Positions 7,804 through 16,113 of a DNA stretch of 64,000 bases are shown in pieces. The DNA comes from Micromonospora chaiyaphumensis. GTDB taxonomy: Bacteria; Actinomycetota; Actinomycetes; Mycobacteriales; Micromonosporaceae. The stretch is taken from NCBI RefSeq assembly GCF_900091435.1, contig NZ_FMCS01000005.1, positions 124,001-188,000 of the forward strand, given 5' to 3'. Numbering within the stretch: the stretch's first letter is position 1; every line of letters starts with the position of its first letter. The notes under the pieces were generated by a model. The model saw only the letters and a program-made list of their open reading frames with translations. It made no database searches and was not told the origin of the DNA. The position numbers and the translations under genes were made by a program.

Positions 7804-8762
7804 GTCTCCTCCTCCATGATCCGGTCCCAGTCGGCGAGGAACCGGTCGAGCCCGAAGCGTTCCTTCGTCACCTCGCGCGCCCGTGCCCCCAGCCGGTACG
7901 CGGCGTCGCGGTCCTCGGTGAGCCACCGGGCCGCCTCGACGAGCGTGTCCACCCGGGTGGCGAGCACACCGGCGTCGGGCGGTACGGCGTCCACCGCCTC
8001 GGTGGTGGCCAGCGCGACCACCGGCATGCCCATGGTCATGGCCTCGATGAGGCTCAGCCCGAGCGAGGTCCAGCGGCACAGGTGCAGGTACGCCCGCCGC
8101 CGGGCCACCTCGGCGTGCATCCGGTCCTGCGGCACGTCGTCGTGGACGGCCAGCCGGTCCGCCGGCAGGCCGAGCCGCTCGGGCAGCCCGGCGACCCCCA
8201 TGCCGAAGACGTCCAGCGGGGCGACCGCGGCGAAGCGCGGCATGAGGTCGGTGCCGGTGACGCGCCAGCGGCGGACCGGCTCGTTGGTGACCACGGCGAG
8301 CCGGTCCAGCTCGCCGGTCCACTCCACCGTGGGCGGCACGATGCCGTGCTCGACGACGGCGGTGCGGGTGCCGCCGTTGTCCCAGAACAGCTCGTTGAAG
8401 TGGGTGACGTGGGTGAGCAGCAGGTCGTCGCGGTCGGCCATGGGGTGGCGGGTGTTCGGCACGTCGCCCTTCGGGGTGTTGTGCTCGACGTAGATCGCCG
8501 GCACGTCGTGGCCGGGCCGCCGGCCCAGCCACCGTCCGGCCAGCTCCAGTTCCTCGGGCCGTTGCAGGATCACCAGGTCGACCTGCGTCCGCCCCAGCTC
8601 CTCCGGGGTCACCTCGACGGCGTTCCCCGGCCAGGCGTAGGTCCGCGCCCGACCCAGCCCGTACGGGCCGCGGTCGGGCGTGACCGGCACCAGGTACCGG
8701 TGTCTCCCGTGCACGAACGACGTCGTCCAGGAGCCGTGCACGTGCCACACCAGAACGTTCAT
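7788..8762 (-). CDS. glycosyltransferase (GT-B, GT4-like)
   Basis: The 324-residue product starts at ATG 8762 behind a strong GAGGAGAGAG ribosome-binding site. It begins MNVLVWHVHGSW and has a GT-B-like two-domain plan; the C-terminal part contains SLGLSLIEAMTMGMPVVALA, which resembles the EX7E region of GT4 enzymes in weakened form, followed by TTEAVDAVP. The N-terminal half contains IYVEHNTPKG and a VVEHGIVPP loop, both found in a set of small actinomycete glycosyltransferases. It overlaps the next gene by 16 bases. It should act in the cytoplasm on the same glycan as its neighbours. Substrates are unknown. Confidence 0.75.
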   Translation of the reverse strand: MNVLVWHVHGSWTTSFVHGRHRYLVPVTPDRGPYGLGRARTYAWPGNAVEVTPEELGRTQVDLVILQRPEELELAGRWLGRRPGHDVPAIYVEHNTPKGDVPNTRHPMADRDDLLLTHVTHFNELFWDNGGTRTAVVEHGIVPPTVEWTGELDRLAVVTNEPVRRWRVTGTDLMPRFAAVAPLDVFGMGVAGLPERLGLPADRLAVHDDVPQDRMHAEVARRRAYLHLCRWTSLGLSLIEAMTMGMPVVALATTEAVDAVPPDAGVLATRVDTLVEAARWLTEDRDAAYRLGARAREVTKERFGLDRFLADWDRIMEEETCASR

Positions 8763-8812
8763 CTCTCTCCTCGTCGGCGACTGTGCGGGACAGGGTGGGG
8801 CGGGCGGTGGGG

Positions 8813-10381
8813 TCAACCGGGGGCGAGCCGGCGGACGGCCGCGACCACCGCGGCCGGGTCGACGCCGCCCAGGCAGGGGTGCCCGGCGACCGGGCAGGTG
8901 GCCGCCCGGGTGTCCCGGCAGGCCGCCCCGGCGTCGCCGAGCCGGACGGTGGGCACCCGGTAGGGTCCCCACTGTCCGAACGGGACGGTCGGGGCGAAGA
9001 GGCTGACCACCGGGGTGCCGACGGCGGCGGCCAGGTGGGCCGGCCCGGTGTTGCCGACGACCAGGCAGCGGGCCCCGGCGACGATCCGGGCGAGCCCGGC
9101 CAGGTCGGTCGTCCCGCCCAGGTCGGTGCCGCCGGCGGCGGCCACCCGGGCGGTCAGCTCCCGCTCGCCGGGGCCGCCGGTGACCAGCACCCGGTGCCCG
9201 TCGGCCGCGAGGGCGGCCACGATCTCGGTGCAGCGCTCGGGCGGGCAGGCCCGGGCCGGCACCGAGGAGCCCGGGTGCACCACCACGTAGCCGCCGGCGG
9301 GCAGGTCCACGGCCGGCGCGGGCAGGCCGGCGCGGAGCCGCAACACCGGCTCGTCACCCGCGGGCAGGGCGAAGCCGGCGGCGGCGGCCAGGGATAGCGC
9401 CCGCTCCGGTTCGGGCACCCCGACCGGCGCCCGGTGCCGGACGTCCAGCAGGGACCCCGGGTAGTCGTCGCTGATGGCGCTGACCCGCGGGACGCCGGCC
9501 ATCCGCAGCAGTAGGGCCAGGGGGAGCGGCGACTGGTGGAACGAGGTGAAGACGACCGCCTCGTCGGCGCCCACGGCGGCGAGCCGGGCGGTGAGCCGGC
9601 GCATGTCGTCGGGGTCGACCGGCTCGGGAGAGCCGTCGATCCAGGGCAGCCGCCACTCGATCAGTTCATCGACGCCGGGCAGCAGCTCCGCCGCGGCCCG
9701 GCCCCGTGGCCCGCAGAGCAGGACCACCCGTTCCGCCCCGGCCGCCACCGCGCGGATGCCGGGGCCGGTGACCAGCACGTCGCCGGCCGAGTCGCTGCGC
9801 ACCACCAGCACCGTGCCGGCCCGCCCGGCCCGTGGCACCACCGGTCGTACCGCCCGCGCCCGGCGCAGGATCTCGGCCACCGCGCCGGGCAGGTCCCGGG
9901 CGACGGCCGGCGCCTCGGCGACCTCCTCGGGGCGGGTGACCGGGGTGGGCACCAGGATCCCGGTGGCGCCGGCGGCGAGCGCGGCGGCCATGTCGCGGCC
10001 GATGTCGCCGACCAGCACGCAGCGCCGGGGCGCGGTGCCGAGCGCCCGGGCCGCCTCGTGCACCAGCCCGGGGGCCGGCTTGCGGCAGGCACAGCCGTCG
10101 GTGTCGTCGTGCGGGCAGACCGCCCAGTGGTCGAAGGGTCCGAGCAGCTCCTCGATGCGGGCGTGCACGGCGTGCATCTGCCGCTCGGTGAAGTAGCCCC
10201 GGGCCAGGCCGGACTGGTTGGTCACCACGGCCAGCCGGACCCCGGCCGCGCGCAGCCGGTCCAGCGCCGCCCGGGCGCCGGGCAGCGGCCGGACCTTCTC
10301 CGGGTCGCCGTTGTAGGGCACGTCCTCGACGAGGGTGCCGTCGCGGTCGAGCAGCACCGCGTCGTACAGGGGGGTCAGCAC
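8813..10381 (-). CDS. fusion: GmhB-like heptose bisphosphatase + GT9 glycosyltransferase
   Basis: The 522-residue protein joins two enzymes. Residues 1 to about 175 are a HAD-type phosphatase of the GmhB/histidinol-phosphatase group: nucleophile loop LLDRDGTL with Asp12 and Asp14, TNQSG near 54-58, the zinc-binding set Cys89, His91, Cys97, Cys99 (CPHDDTDGCAC) and GDIGRDM near 125-131. GmhB removes the 7-phosphate from heptose 1,7-bisphosphate. From about residue 189 a GT9 domain begins (VLVVRSDSAGDVLVTGPGIR) and ends with GNTGPAHLAAAVG and a short Cys-containing tail. GTG 10381 is the likeliest start and overlaps the end of the GT2 gene. The fusion supplies the missing phosphatase between the two HldE steps and couples it to a likely heptosyl transfer. 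Confidence 0.88.
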   Translation of the reverse strand: MLTPLYDAVLLDRDGTLVEDVPYNGDPEKVRPLPGARAALDRLRAAGVRLAVVTNQSGLARGYFTERQMHAVHARIEELLGPFDHWAVCPHDDTDGCACRKPAPGLVHEAARALGTAPRRCVLVGDIGRDMAAALAAGATGILVPTPVTRPEEVAEAPAVARDLPGAVAEILRRARAVRPVVPRAGRAGTVLVVRSDSAGDVLVTGPGIRAVAAGAERVVLLCGPRGRAAAELLPGVDELIEWRLPWIDGSPEPVDPDDMRRLTARLAAVGADEAVVFTSFHQSPLPLALLLRMAGVPRVSAISDDYPGSLLDVRHRAPVGVPEPERALSLAAAAGFALPAGDEPVLRLRAGLPAPAVDLPAGGYVVVHPGSSVPARACPPERCTEIVAALAADGHRVLVTGGPGERELTARVAAAGGTDLGGTTDLAGLARIVAGARCLVVGNTGPAHLAAAVGTPVVSLFAPTVPFGQWGPYRVPTVRLGDAGAACRDTRAATCPVAGHPCLGGVDPAAVVAAVRRLAPG

Positions 10382-11406
10382 CGTTCCGTCCCCGGCGCAG
10401 TGACCACGGACCCGGCCGGGACGGCACGGGCGCGCCACCAGCCGCGTACCCAGTGGACGACGGCGAGCGGCGGGATGAGTGCGCTGGTCACCAGCATGGT
10501 GGCGACCTCGTCGGGGGTGCGCGGGCCGGGTGCGACGCGCGCCCGGACGAACTCGGCGGTGCCGGCCGCCCAGCCGAGCGCGGCGAGGCCGCCGGCCACG
10601 CGGACTGCCCGTCGGGCGCGGGCGGAGGGCAGGGGAGCGGCCCGCAGCGCCCCGGCGGCCAGCGCCGCCGCGCCGGCCGCAGCGACCGCCACGTGCCGGG
10701 GCCGCCGCCCCGGCGGCAGGTCGAGGCCGGCACGCCAGCCCGGGCCGTAGAGCCGGCGCAGCAGCGCGTCGTCGGCGTTGCCGCGCTGGGTGCGTAGGCT
10801 GACCCAGCGGTTCTCCGGGCGGACCGGGTGGGTCACCCGGCGCCGGCCGCGGACCAGCTTCCAGCCCACGCGGCGGACCCGGTGGGCCAGCTCGGCGTCC
10901 TCCCGGTAGGCGCGCGGAAAGCGCTCGTCGAACCCGCCGACCGCGGCCAGGGCCGCGCGGCGGTAGGCCATGTCCGCGGTGATCCAGCGCCCCTCGGCCA
11001 GGCCGGCGGTGCCGCGTTCCCAGTCGGTGGGGCGCCGGTGCGCGGGCAGCGGCACGTCCACCACGCCCTGCACGCCGCCGACTCCGCCGGCCGTCGCGAG
11101 GTCGGCGCGCAGCCGGCGGGCCCAGTCCGGCGCCGGCACCACGTCGTCGTCGAGGAAGACCACCCACTCGCCGCGGGCGGCCCGCCAGCCCAGGTTGCGG
11201 GCGGCCGCCGGGCCCGCGCCGCGCCCGGTCAGCACCTTCGTGTACGCCGCGAGCGCCCCCGGCACGGCCAGTTCCCCGGTGTCGTCGCGCCGGTCGTCGA
11301 CCAGCAGCAGCTCGACCTCGGGCAGCTCGTCGAGCTGGCCGGCGAGGGCGTCCAGCAGGGTGGCCAGGCTCGGCCGCCCCAGCGTGGGCACCACGAGGCT
11401 GATCAC
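10375..11406 (-). CDS. family 2 glycosyltransferase, probably membrane-associated
   Basis: The 343-residue protein is a GT-A, family 2 enzyme: MISLVVPTLGRPSL at the N-terminus, an early VDDRRDD, the metal-binding VVFLDDDVVPAPDW and a later GGFDERFPRAYREDAELAHR stretch with the ED pair typical of inverting GT2 enzymes. The C-terminal third has two hydrophobic segments (about residues 235-255 and 265-285) and another near 305-320, so it is likely held at the membrane. Start GTG 11406 overlaps the carbamoyltransferase stop (GTGA). It is the second gene of the operon. Sugar specificity is unknown. Confidence 0.85.
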   Translation of the reverse strand: MISLVVPTLGRPSLATLLDALAGQLDELPEVELLLVDDRRDDTGELAVPGALAAYTKVLTGRGAGPAAARNLGWRAARGEWVVFLDDDVVPAPDWARRLRADLATAGGVGGVQGVVDVPLPAHRRPTDWERGTAGLAEGRWITADMAYRRAALAAVGGFDERFPRAYREDAELAHRVRRVGWKLVRGRRRVTHPVRPENRWVSLRTQRGNADDALLRRLYGPGWRAGLDLPPGRRPRHVAVAAAGAAALAAGALRAAPLPSARARRAVRVAGGLAALGWAAGTAEFVRARVAPGPRTPDEVATMLVTSALIPPLAVVHWVRGWWRARAVPAGSVVTAPGTERC

Positions 11407-13055
11407 CGGTCACCAGCCAGGGCGCGGCGGTGCACCGCGAACGGGCCGAGGGCGAGCAGGTCCACCGGGGCGGAGCCGAACAGCTCCATGGCCTCGCGCG
11501 GGGTGTCCACCATGGGCCGCCCGGCGGTGTTCAGCGAGGTGTTCACCACCACGGGCAGCCCGGTGCGCCGCTCGAACTCCGCCAGCAGCTCGGCCACCAG
11601 CGGTTCGGTCTCGGGGTGCACGGTCTGCACCCGGGCGGTCCCGTCGACGTGGGTGACCGCCGGGATCCGGTCCCGCCACTCCGGCTTCACCCGGTGCACG
11701 AAGAGCATGTACGGGCTGGGGTAGACCCCGTCGAACAGCTCCGCGAAGCGTTCCGCGCGGACCATCGGGGCGATGGGCCGGAACTGCTCGCGGCCCTTGA
11801 CGTCGTTCATCCGGCGGGTGGTGTCCGGGTCGCCGGGGTGGGCCAGCAGCGACCGGTGGCCGAGCGCCCGGGGGCCGTACTCGCTGCGCCCCTGATACCA
11901 GGCGACGATGCCGTTGTCGGCGAGCACCCGGGCGGCCTCGGCGGCGATCGACGCCGGCCGCGTGTACGGCAGCGCCGCCCGCCGCAGCTCTGCCTCCAGC
12001 TCCTCGTCCGACCAGCCCCGGCCCAGGTCCGCGCCGGCCATCGGGGTGGACCGGTCGCCCAGCTCACCGGCCACGTGCAGCGCCGCGCCGAGCGCCGTGC
12101 CCGCGTCGCCCGCCGCCGGTTGCACCCACACGTTCCGGTACGGCCCCTCGGCCGCGATCCGCGCGTTGGCCACGCAGTTCAGCGCCACCCCGCCGGCCAT
12201 GGCCAGGGTGGTGGCGCCGCCGGAGGCGTCGTGGAGCCAGCGGGACAGGTCGAGGATGACCTCCTCCAGCCGCGCCTGGACGCTGGACGCGAGGTCCGCG
12301 TGCTCCTCGGTGAGCTCGCCGCCGGCGGCGACCGCCTTGGCCATGCCGGCCCAGTCGATCCGCTCGACCTGGAAGCCCCCGTCGTCGGTGACCCGCACCA
12401 GGTCACGGAGCAGGCCGAGGTGCTTCGGCCGGCCGTAGGAGGCCAGAGCCATCACCTTGTACTCGTCGCTGGAGTGCAGGAAGCCCAGGTGCCGGGTGAG
12501 GTCCTCGTAGAGCAGGCCGAGCGAGTGGGGGAGCTCCTGGGAGTACAGCGGGGTGAGCCGGCCGTCCCGGTAGACGCCGGCCAGGTGGCTGGCCACCTCA
12601 CCTCGGCCGTCGAGCACCAGCACCGCGGTGTCGTCGCCGGCCGGCGGGGCGGCGAGGCCGGCGGAGGCGGCGTGCGCGACGTGGTGCGGCACGAACCGCA
12701 CCCGGTCCGGGTCGAGCCCGGGCAGCGCGGCCGCGAGGAACTGCGGGGCCCGCCGGGCGTAGTCGACCCGCAGCCAGTCCCACGGGTCACCGAGGCCCAG
12801 CTCGGCCGCGTCGCGGCAGAGGCCGGGGTCGAAGGAGTACGCCACCGCGTCGAGGCTGTCCACGTCGATCCCCGCGCTGCTCAGGCACCACGCGGCGGAC
12901 AGCTCGGGCAGCTCCCAGGCGGAAAAGGGGACCGGACGCTTGCCGTGCTTGCGGCGGCTGAACCGCTCCTCTTCGGCGGCGGCCACCACCCGGCCGTCGA
13001 CCACCAGGGCAGCCGCGGGGTCGTGGAAGATCGCGTTTATTCCCAGGACGCGCAT
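11403..13055 (-). CDS. O-carbamoyltransferase (NodU/TobZ family)
   Basis: This 550-residue protein has the two-part structure of carbamoyltransferases: an N-terminal ASKHA-like domain (MRVLGINAIFHDPAAALV, with FVPHHVAHAASA holding His124/His125/His128) and a C-terminal domain (EYGPRALGHRSLLAHP, FRPIAPMV, NTSLNTAGRPMV). Known members transfer a carbamoyl group from carbamoyl phosphate, via carbamoyl-AMP, to a hydroxyl on a sugar or antibiotic. It is the first gene of the heptose operon. A carbamoylated heptose has precedent in Pseudomonas LPS core, which makes heptose a reasonable target here. The ATG at 13055 is followed directly by the conserved N-terminus. The product is expected in the cytoplasm. 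Confidence 0.9.
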   Translation of the reverse strand: MRVLGINAIFHDPAAALVVDGRVVAAAEEERFSRRKHGKRPVPFSAWELPELSAAWCLSSAGIDVDSLDAVAYSFDPGLCRDAAELGLGDPWDWLRVDYARRAPQFLAAALPGLDPDRVRFVPHHVAHAASAGLAAPPAGDDTAVLVLDGRGEVASHLAGVYRDGRLTPLYSQELPHSLGLLYEDLTRHLGFLHSSDEYKVMALASYGRPKHLGLLRDLVRVTDDGGFQVERIDWAGMAKAVAAGGELTEEHADLASSVQARLEEVILDLSRWLHDASGGATTLAMAGGVALNCVANARIAAEGPYRNVWVQPAAGDAGTALGAALHVAGELGDRSTPMAGADLGRGWSDEELEAELRRAALPYTRPASIAAEAARVLADNGIVAWYQGRSEYGPRALGHRSLLAHPGDPDTTRRMNDVKGREQFRPIAPMVRAERFAELFDGVYPSPYMLFVHRVKPEWRDRIPAVTHVDGTARVQTVHPETEPLVAELLAEFERRTGLPVVVNTSLNTAGRPMVDTPREAMELFGSAPVDLLALGPFAVHRRALAGDR

Positions 13056-13099
13056 GAGTGGTCCCTACCCTGGCGACCACGGCCTAACCGGTAGATCAT

Positions 13100-13118
13100 C
13101 GACTTCTCTGAGAAGTCG
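13100..13118. promoter_or_regulatory. 19-base perfect palindrome upstream of the heptose operon
   Basis: Nine-base arms (CGACTTCTC and GAGAAGTCG) flank one central base. The site lies 45-63 bases upstream of the carbamoyltransferase start. Its perfect symmetry and one-base centre suit a dimeric repressor operator better than a terminator. No cognate regulator is encoded nearby. Confidence 0.45.
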
Positions 13119-13383
13119 GGTCTCCGCTGTGGAGCCTCCCGTTTCGCGACCAAAGCCCCTGGTCGGCACGGTAGGAAGTGGCGAAGCTGGGCAAAGCGGC
13201 CGCAGCCGTCCGACCGGGAGAGCCGCGCCCTGGCTACCCGGGGTGACAGCCGCCTCCGACCCCCGCGGTCACGAGGCGTGACGGGCCTGGTGGGCACCGC
13301 CTCCGTGGCCGCCACGAGTCACCGCTGGTCTGAGCAGCACAAATGCGCACCGCGATTCCCCGGCCGCACCAACCCCGCCGCCG

Positions 13384-13454
13384 CCTTTGCTCTGCAGCCC
13401 GATACGCATCGGCAACCCTCGGTGATCGCTGCGTATGCGGCTGCAGAGCAAAGC
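13384..13454. repeat. long imperfect inverted repeat (REP/MITE-like hairpin)
   Basis: Left arm 13384-13407 and right arm 13431-13454 are complementary at 21 of 24 positions, including a perfect 15-base block built on TTTGCTCTGCAGCC and a perfect six-base ATACGC block. The loop is 23 bases. It is far from either flanking gene's stop in a way that explains it, since hmp has its own terminator at 13582. Size and form suit a dispersed palindromic element. Only one copy was noticed in this window. Confidence 0.6.
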
Positions 13455-13581
13455 GAGTCTGGCACTGGGTGTCGGGGTGCGGCTGTTCTCACTGAACGTG
13501 ACCCTGTCGGCACGCGGTCGCGGCTCGTGGTGCGAGCCAGGCGGAAGGGGCGGCTCAGCTCCGGGTCCGCCGGCATGGCCG

Positions 13582-13618
13582 CGGGGCCGGTGCCGGGCGC
13601 TGCCCGACACCGGCCCCG
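13582..13618 (-). terminator. terminator of the flavohaemoprotein gene
   Basis: An 11-bp stem plus five more pairs beyond one mismatch, with a three-base loop, begins eight bases past the hmp stop on the minus strand. Confidence 0.7.
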
Positions 13619-13626
13619 GTCGCGCC

Positions 13627-14835
13627 TCAGCGCAGCATGCCCGGACCGAACACCTCGTACGCGATCCGCTCGGCCGCCACCCCCCGGCGCAGCAGGCCGC
13701 CGCGGACCAGGGCCATGAACGGCACCGGCCCGCACAGGTGCACGTACGCGCCGGGGGCGAGCGGAACCAGTGCCGGGTCGACGAGCCCCTCGGCGATCTC
13801 CGCCTTGACCCCGGGCAGTTCGCCGCCGGCGGCGTCCTCGTACCAGAGGCGCACCGACAGGTTCGGCAGCCGCTCCTGGAGCGCGGGCAGTTCGTGACGC
13901 AGCGCGTGCGCGGCACCGGCGCGGTCGGCGTGCACCAGCGTCACCGGCCGCTCGGGGTCGGTGGCCGCCAGGTGCGCCAGCGCCGACATGGCCGGGGTCA
14001 GCCCGATGCCGGCGCTGACCAGCAGCAGCGGCTCCTCGCCACCGAGCGCGCTCACCTCGCCGAACGGCGGGCTGAGCCGGAGCGTGCCGCCGACGGCCAC
14101 CCGCTCGTGCAGGAAGCCGGAGACCATGCCGTCGGGCGCTCCGGCGGTGCCGCGTACCCGCTTCACGGTGATCCGCCAGTGGTCGGCGCCCGGCCGGCCG
14201 GAGAGGCTGTACTGCCGGATCTGCTGGCCACGACCGCCGCCCAGGTCGACCGCGACGGAGGTGTACTGGCCGGCGGTGAAGCCCGGCACCGGCCCGCCGT
14301 CGGCGGGGACCAGGGTGAACGACACCACGTCCGGGGTCTCCACGGTCTTCTCCGTGACCCGCCACTCGCGCCACACCGAGCCGTTCTCCGGCACCCCGGC
14401 CTCGGTGTAGAGGCGCGCCTCCCGGGCGATCAGCTCGCAGGCGAGCAGCCAGTACACCTCGTCCCAGGCCGCCGCGACCTCGGGAGTGACCGCCCCGCCG
14501 AGCACCTCGGCCACCGCGGCCATCAGGTGCCGGCCGACGACGGTGTACTGGGTGGCGGTGATCCCCAGAGAGGCGTGCTTGTGCGCGATGCGGTCCAGGA
14601 TCGGCCCCCACGGCGCCGCGCTGCCCCCGGTCAGGTGCTCGGCGTACGCGACCACGGCGCCGGCCAGCGCCGCCTTCTGCGTGCCGGTGGCCTGGTTGCT
14701 CCGGTTGAAGATGTTCAGAAGCTCCGGGTGGGCGGCGAACATCCGCTCGTAGAACCGGCCGGTGATCGCCTCGCCGTTGGCCTGCACGGCGGGCAGGGTC
14801 GCGGTCACCACGGCTGCGGAGGATTCCGAGAGCAC
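13627..14835 (-). CDS. hmp: flavohaemoprotein (nitric oxide dioxygenase)
   Basis: The 402-residue protein has an N-terminal globin domain (residues 1 to about 140) with the distal-pocket Tyr29 in RFYERMF and the proximal haem His in [10 protein letters not shown] (about residue 87). A ferredoxin-reductase-type FAD domain follows, with RQYSLSG, and then an NAD-binding domain with [14 protein letters not shown] and HLCGPVPFM. Known Hmp oxidises nitric oxide to nitrate with O2 and NAD(P)H. The start GTG 14835 is chosen because GAAGGAG lies five bases upstream and it gives the normal family length. It is divergent from nsrR, its usual repressor. Confidence 0.93.
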   Translation of the reverse strand: MLSESSAAVVTATLPAVQANGEAITGRFYERMFAAHPELLNIFNRSNQATGTQKAALAGAVVAYAEHLTGGSAAPWGPILDRIAHKHASLGITATQYTVVGRHLMAAVAEVLGGAVTPEVAAAWDEVYWLLACELIAREARLYTEAGVPENGSVWREWRVTEKTVETPDVVSFTLVPADGGPVPGFTAGQYTSVAVDLGGGRGQQIRQYSLSGRPGADHWRITVKRVRGTAGAPDGMVSGFLHERVAVGGTLRLSPPFGEVSALGGEEPLLLVSAGIGLTPAMSALAHLAATDPERPVTLVHADRAGAAHALRHELPALQERLPNLSVRLWYEDAAGGELPGVKAEIAEGLVDPALVPLAPGAYVHLCGPVPFMALVRGGLLRRGVAAERIAYEVFGPGMLR

Positions 14836-14871
14836 GATTACTCCTTCGGGCGTCGAACGGGTCGACACCAC

Positions 14872-14884
14872 GAAACCGGATTTC
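14872..14884. promoter_or_regulatory. candidate NsrR operator in the hmp-nsrR intergenic region
   Basis: A GAAA-CCGGA-TTTC imperfect palindrome lies 37-49 bases upstream of hmp and about 112 bases before nsrR. Its place is right for NsrR control of hmp, but its match to published Streptomyces NsrR sites is weak by eye. Confidence 0.25.
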
Positions 14885-14995
14885 AAGATTCCCCTTCAGG
14901 GCCGAAGGTCCCGGGACCGCCGTGGCCTGGATCACCGCGCCGAACGGGCTGCTCGGCCCGTGTCGTGGCGGGCGCGCGCTGGTTAGGGTCGAGAC

Positions 14996-15433
14996 GTGAA
15001 GCTCAACCGGTCGACCGACATGGCCCTGCGGATCGCCATGCTGACCGCCGCGTCCCCGGCCCGGTCCACCGTGGACGAACTCGCCACCCAGCTCGCGCTG
15101 CCGCGCAGCCACGTGGCCAAGGTGGTGCAGCGGTTGCAGCGGCTCGGTGTGCTGGTGACCACCCGGGGCCGCTCCGGCGGGGTGGCCTTCGCCGAGCACG
15201 CCGGGGGGCTCACGGTCGGCCACGTGGTGCGGGCCTTCGAGGGCGACGCCGAGGTGGTCAACTGCGAGCAGCCGGCCTGCCCGCTGGTCGCGGGCTGCCG
15301 GCTGCGGGGCGAGCTGCGCCGCGCCCAGGCCGCGTTCCTCGCCGTGCTCGACGGGGTACGCCTCGGCGAACTGGTCGACGGCGCGGCCGGTCCCCTTCTG
15401 CTCACGCTCGGCGCCCCGCCGGCAGCCCGCTGA
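14996..15433 (+). CDS. nsrR: Rrf2-family nitric-oxide sensor repressor NsrR
   Basis: The 145-residue protein has an N-terminal winged helix-turn-helix ([21 protein letters not shown]) and a short loop with Cys90, Cys95 and Cys101. Their C-x4-C-x5-C spacing is that of NsrR proteins, which bind an iron-sulphur cluster that is destroyed by nitric oxide. The opposite-strand neighbour is hmp, the classic NsrR target, which makes the assignment firm over IscR. A TAGGGT at 14984-14989 ends six bases before the GTG, suggesting a leaderless or nearly leaderless transcript. The stop overlaps the start of the methyltransferase by one base (TGATG), so the two are co-transcribed. Confidence 0.9.
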   Translation: MKLNRSTDMALRIAMLTAASPARSTVDELATQLALPRSHVAKVVQRLQRLGVLVTTRGRSGGVAFAEHAGGLTVGHVVRAFEGDAEVVNCEQPACPLVAGCRLRGELRRAQAAFLAVLDGVRLGELVDGAAGPLLLTLGAPPAAR

Positions 15434-16065
15434 TGGCGATCTCGCATCCGGTCTTCGCCCGGGTCTTCGCCCGGGCCAGCGTTGCCATGGACCGGGCCGG
15501 CGCCGCCGCCCACCGGCGCCGTCTGGTCGCCGGGCTGGACGGCCGGGTGGTCGAGGTGGGCGCCGGCAACGGGCGAAACCTCCCGCACTACCCGCCGGGC
15601 GTGACCGGGGTGCTCGCCGTGGAGCCCGAGCCGCGGTTGCGCGCCCTCGTCCGGGCCGCCGCGCGCGACGCGCCGGTGCCGGTGACGGTGGCCGCCGGCC
15701 TCGCCGAGGCGCTGCCCGTCGCCGACGCGAGCGCCGACGCCGTGGTGCTCTCGCTGGTGCTCTGCTCGGTGCCGGACCAGGCCGTGGCGCTGCGGGAGGC
15801 GCGCCGGGTGCTCCGCCCGGGCGGGCAGCTCCGCTTCTACGAGCACGTCGTGGCGGAGACCCCCGGCCTGCGCCGGGCCCAGCGGCTGGCGGACGCCACA
15901 CTCTGGCCGCTGTGCTGCGCCGGCTGCCACACCGCACGGGACACGGTCGGGGCGATCCGGGCCGCGGGCTTCACGGTGGTCGAGCTGGACCGGTTCCGCT
16001 TCCCGTCGACGGGGATGTCCGGGCCCGCGTCCCCGCACGTGCTCGGCGCGGCCGTCCGCGACTGA
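15433..16065 (+). CDS. class I SAM-dependent methyltransferase
   Basis: The 210-residue protein contains the SAM-binding motif [13 protein letters not shown] (about residues 39-50), the acidic residue after strand 2 (AVEPEP) and the Methyltransf_11-type pattern [20 protein letters not shown], followed by [17 protein letters not shown]. It resembles small actinomycete methyltransferases of the UbiE/Methyltransf_11 group. An HxCCxxC-like stretch, [13 protein letters not shown], near residue 155 is seen in the thiol/phospholipid methyltransferase-like subfamily. It is translationally coupled to nsrR, so it may be NO-responsive. Substrate unknown. A strong hairpin follows. Confidence 0.8.
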   Translation: MAISHPVFARVFARASVAMDRAGAAAHRRRLVAGLDGRVVEVGAGNGRNLPHYPPGVTGVLAVEPEPRLRALVRAAARDAPVPVTVAAGLAEALPVADASADAVVLSLVLCSVPDQAVALREARRVLRPGGQLRFYEHVVAETPGLRRAQRLADATLWPLCCAGCHTARDTVGAIRAAGFTVVELDRFRFPSTGMSGPASPHVLGAAVRD

Positions 16066-16068
16066 CCA

Positions 16069-16102
16069 CGCGAGGCGCCCCCGGGAACGGGGACGCCTCG
16101 CG
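16069..16102. terminator. hairpin terminator between convergent genes
   Basis: A nine-bp stem extended by four G:C pairs past one mismatch lies between the methyltransferase stop (16065) and the SGNH hydrolase stop (16114), and so can act on both strands. Confidence 0.65.
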
Positions 16103-16113
16103 GTGGTGGTGGG

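Larger units (their letters stand above)
13056..13626. other. 571-base intergenic region: operon leader, palindromes, hairpin repeat
   Basis: No convincing gene lies here; the open frames are opposite-strand or overlap the repeat. It holds the leader and presumed promoter of the leftward heptose operon, a 19-base palindrome at 13100-13118, several small hairpins between 13120 and 13170, a long imperfect hairpin at 13384-13454 and the hmp terminator at 13582-13618. The stretch 13140-13270 looks structured but matches no riboswitch consensus that I could recognise. Confidence 0.6.

Noticed and set aside
13120..13270. Possible riboswitch in the heptose-operon leader
   Set aside because: Small hairpins and an AAAGCC-like block drew a comparison with c-di-GMP-I and glycine riboswitches, but the order and spacing of conserved blocks fit neither on either strand.
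13278..13718. Plus-strand open frame of 146 codons
   Set aside because: It crosses the 13384-13454 hairpin and the hmp gene end, has no ribosome-binding site and low-complexity Arg/Pro content; a shadow of GC-rich DNA.
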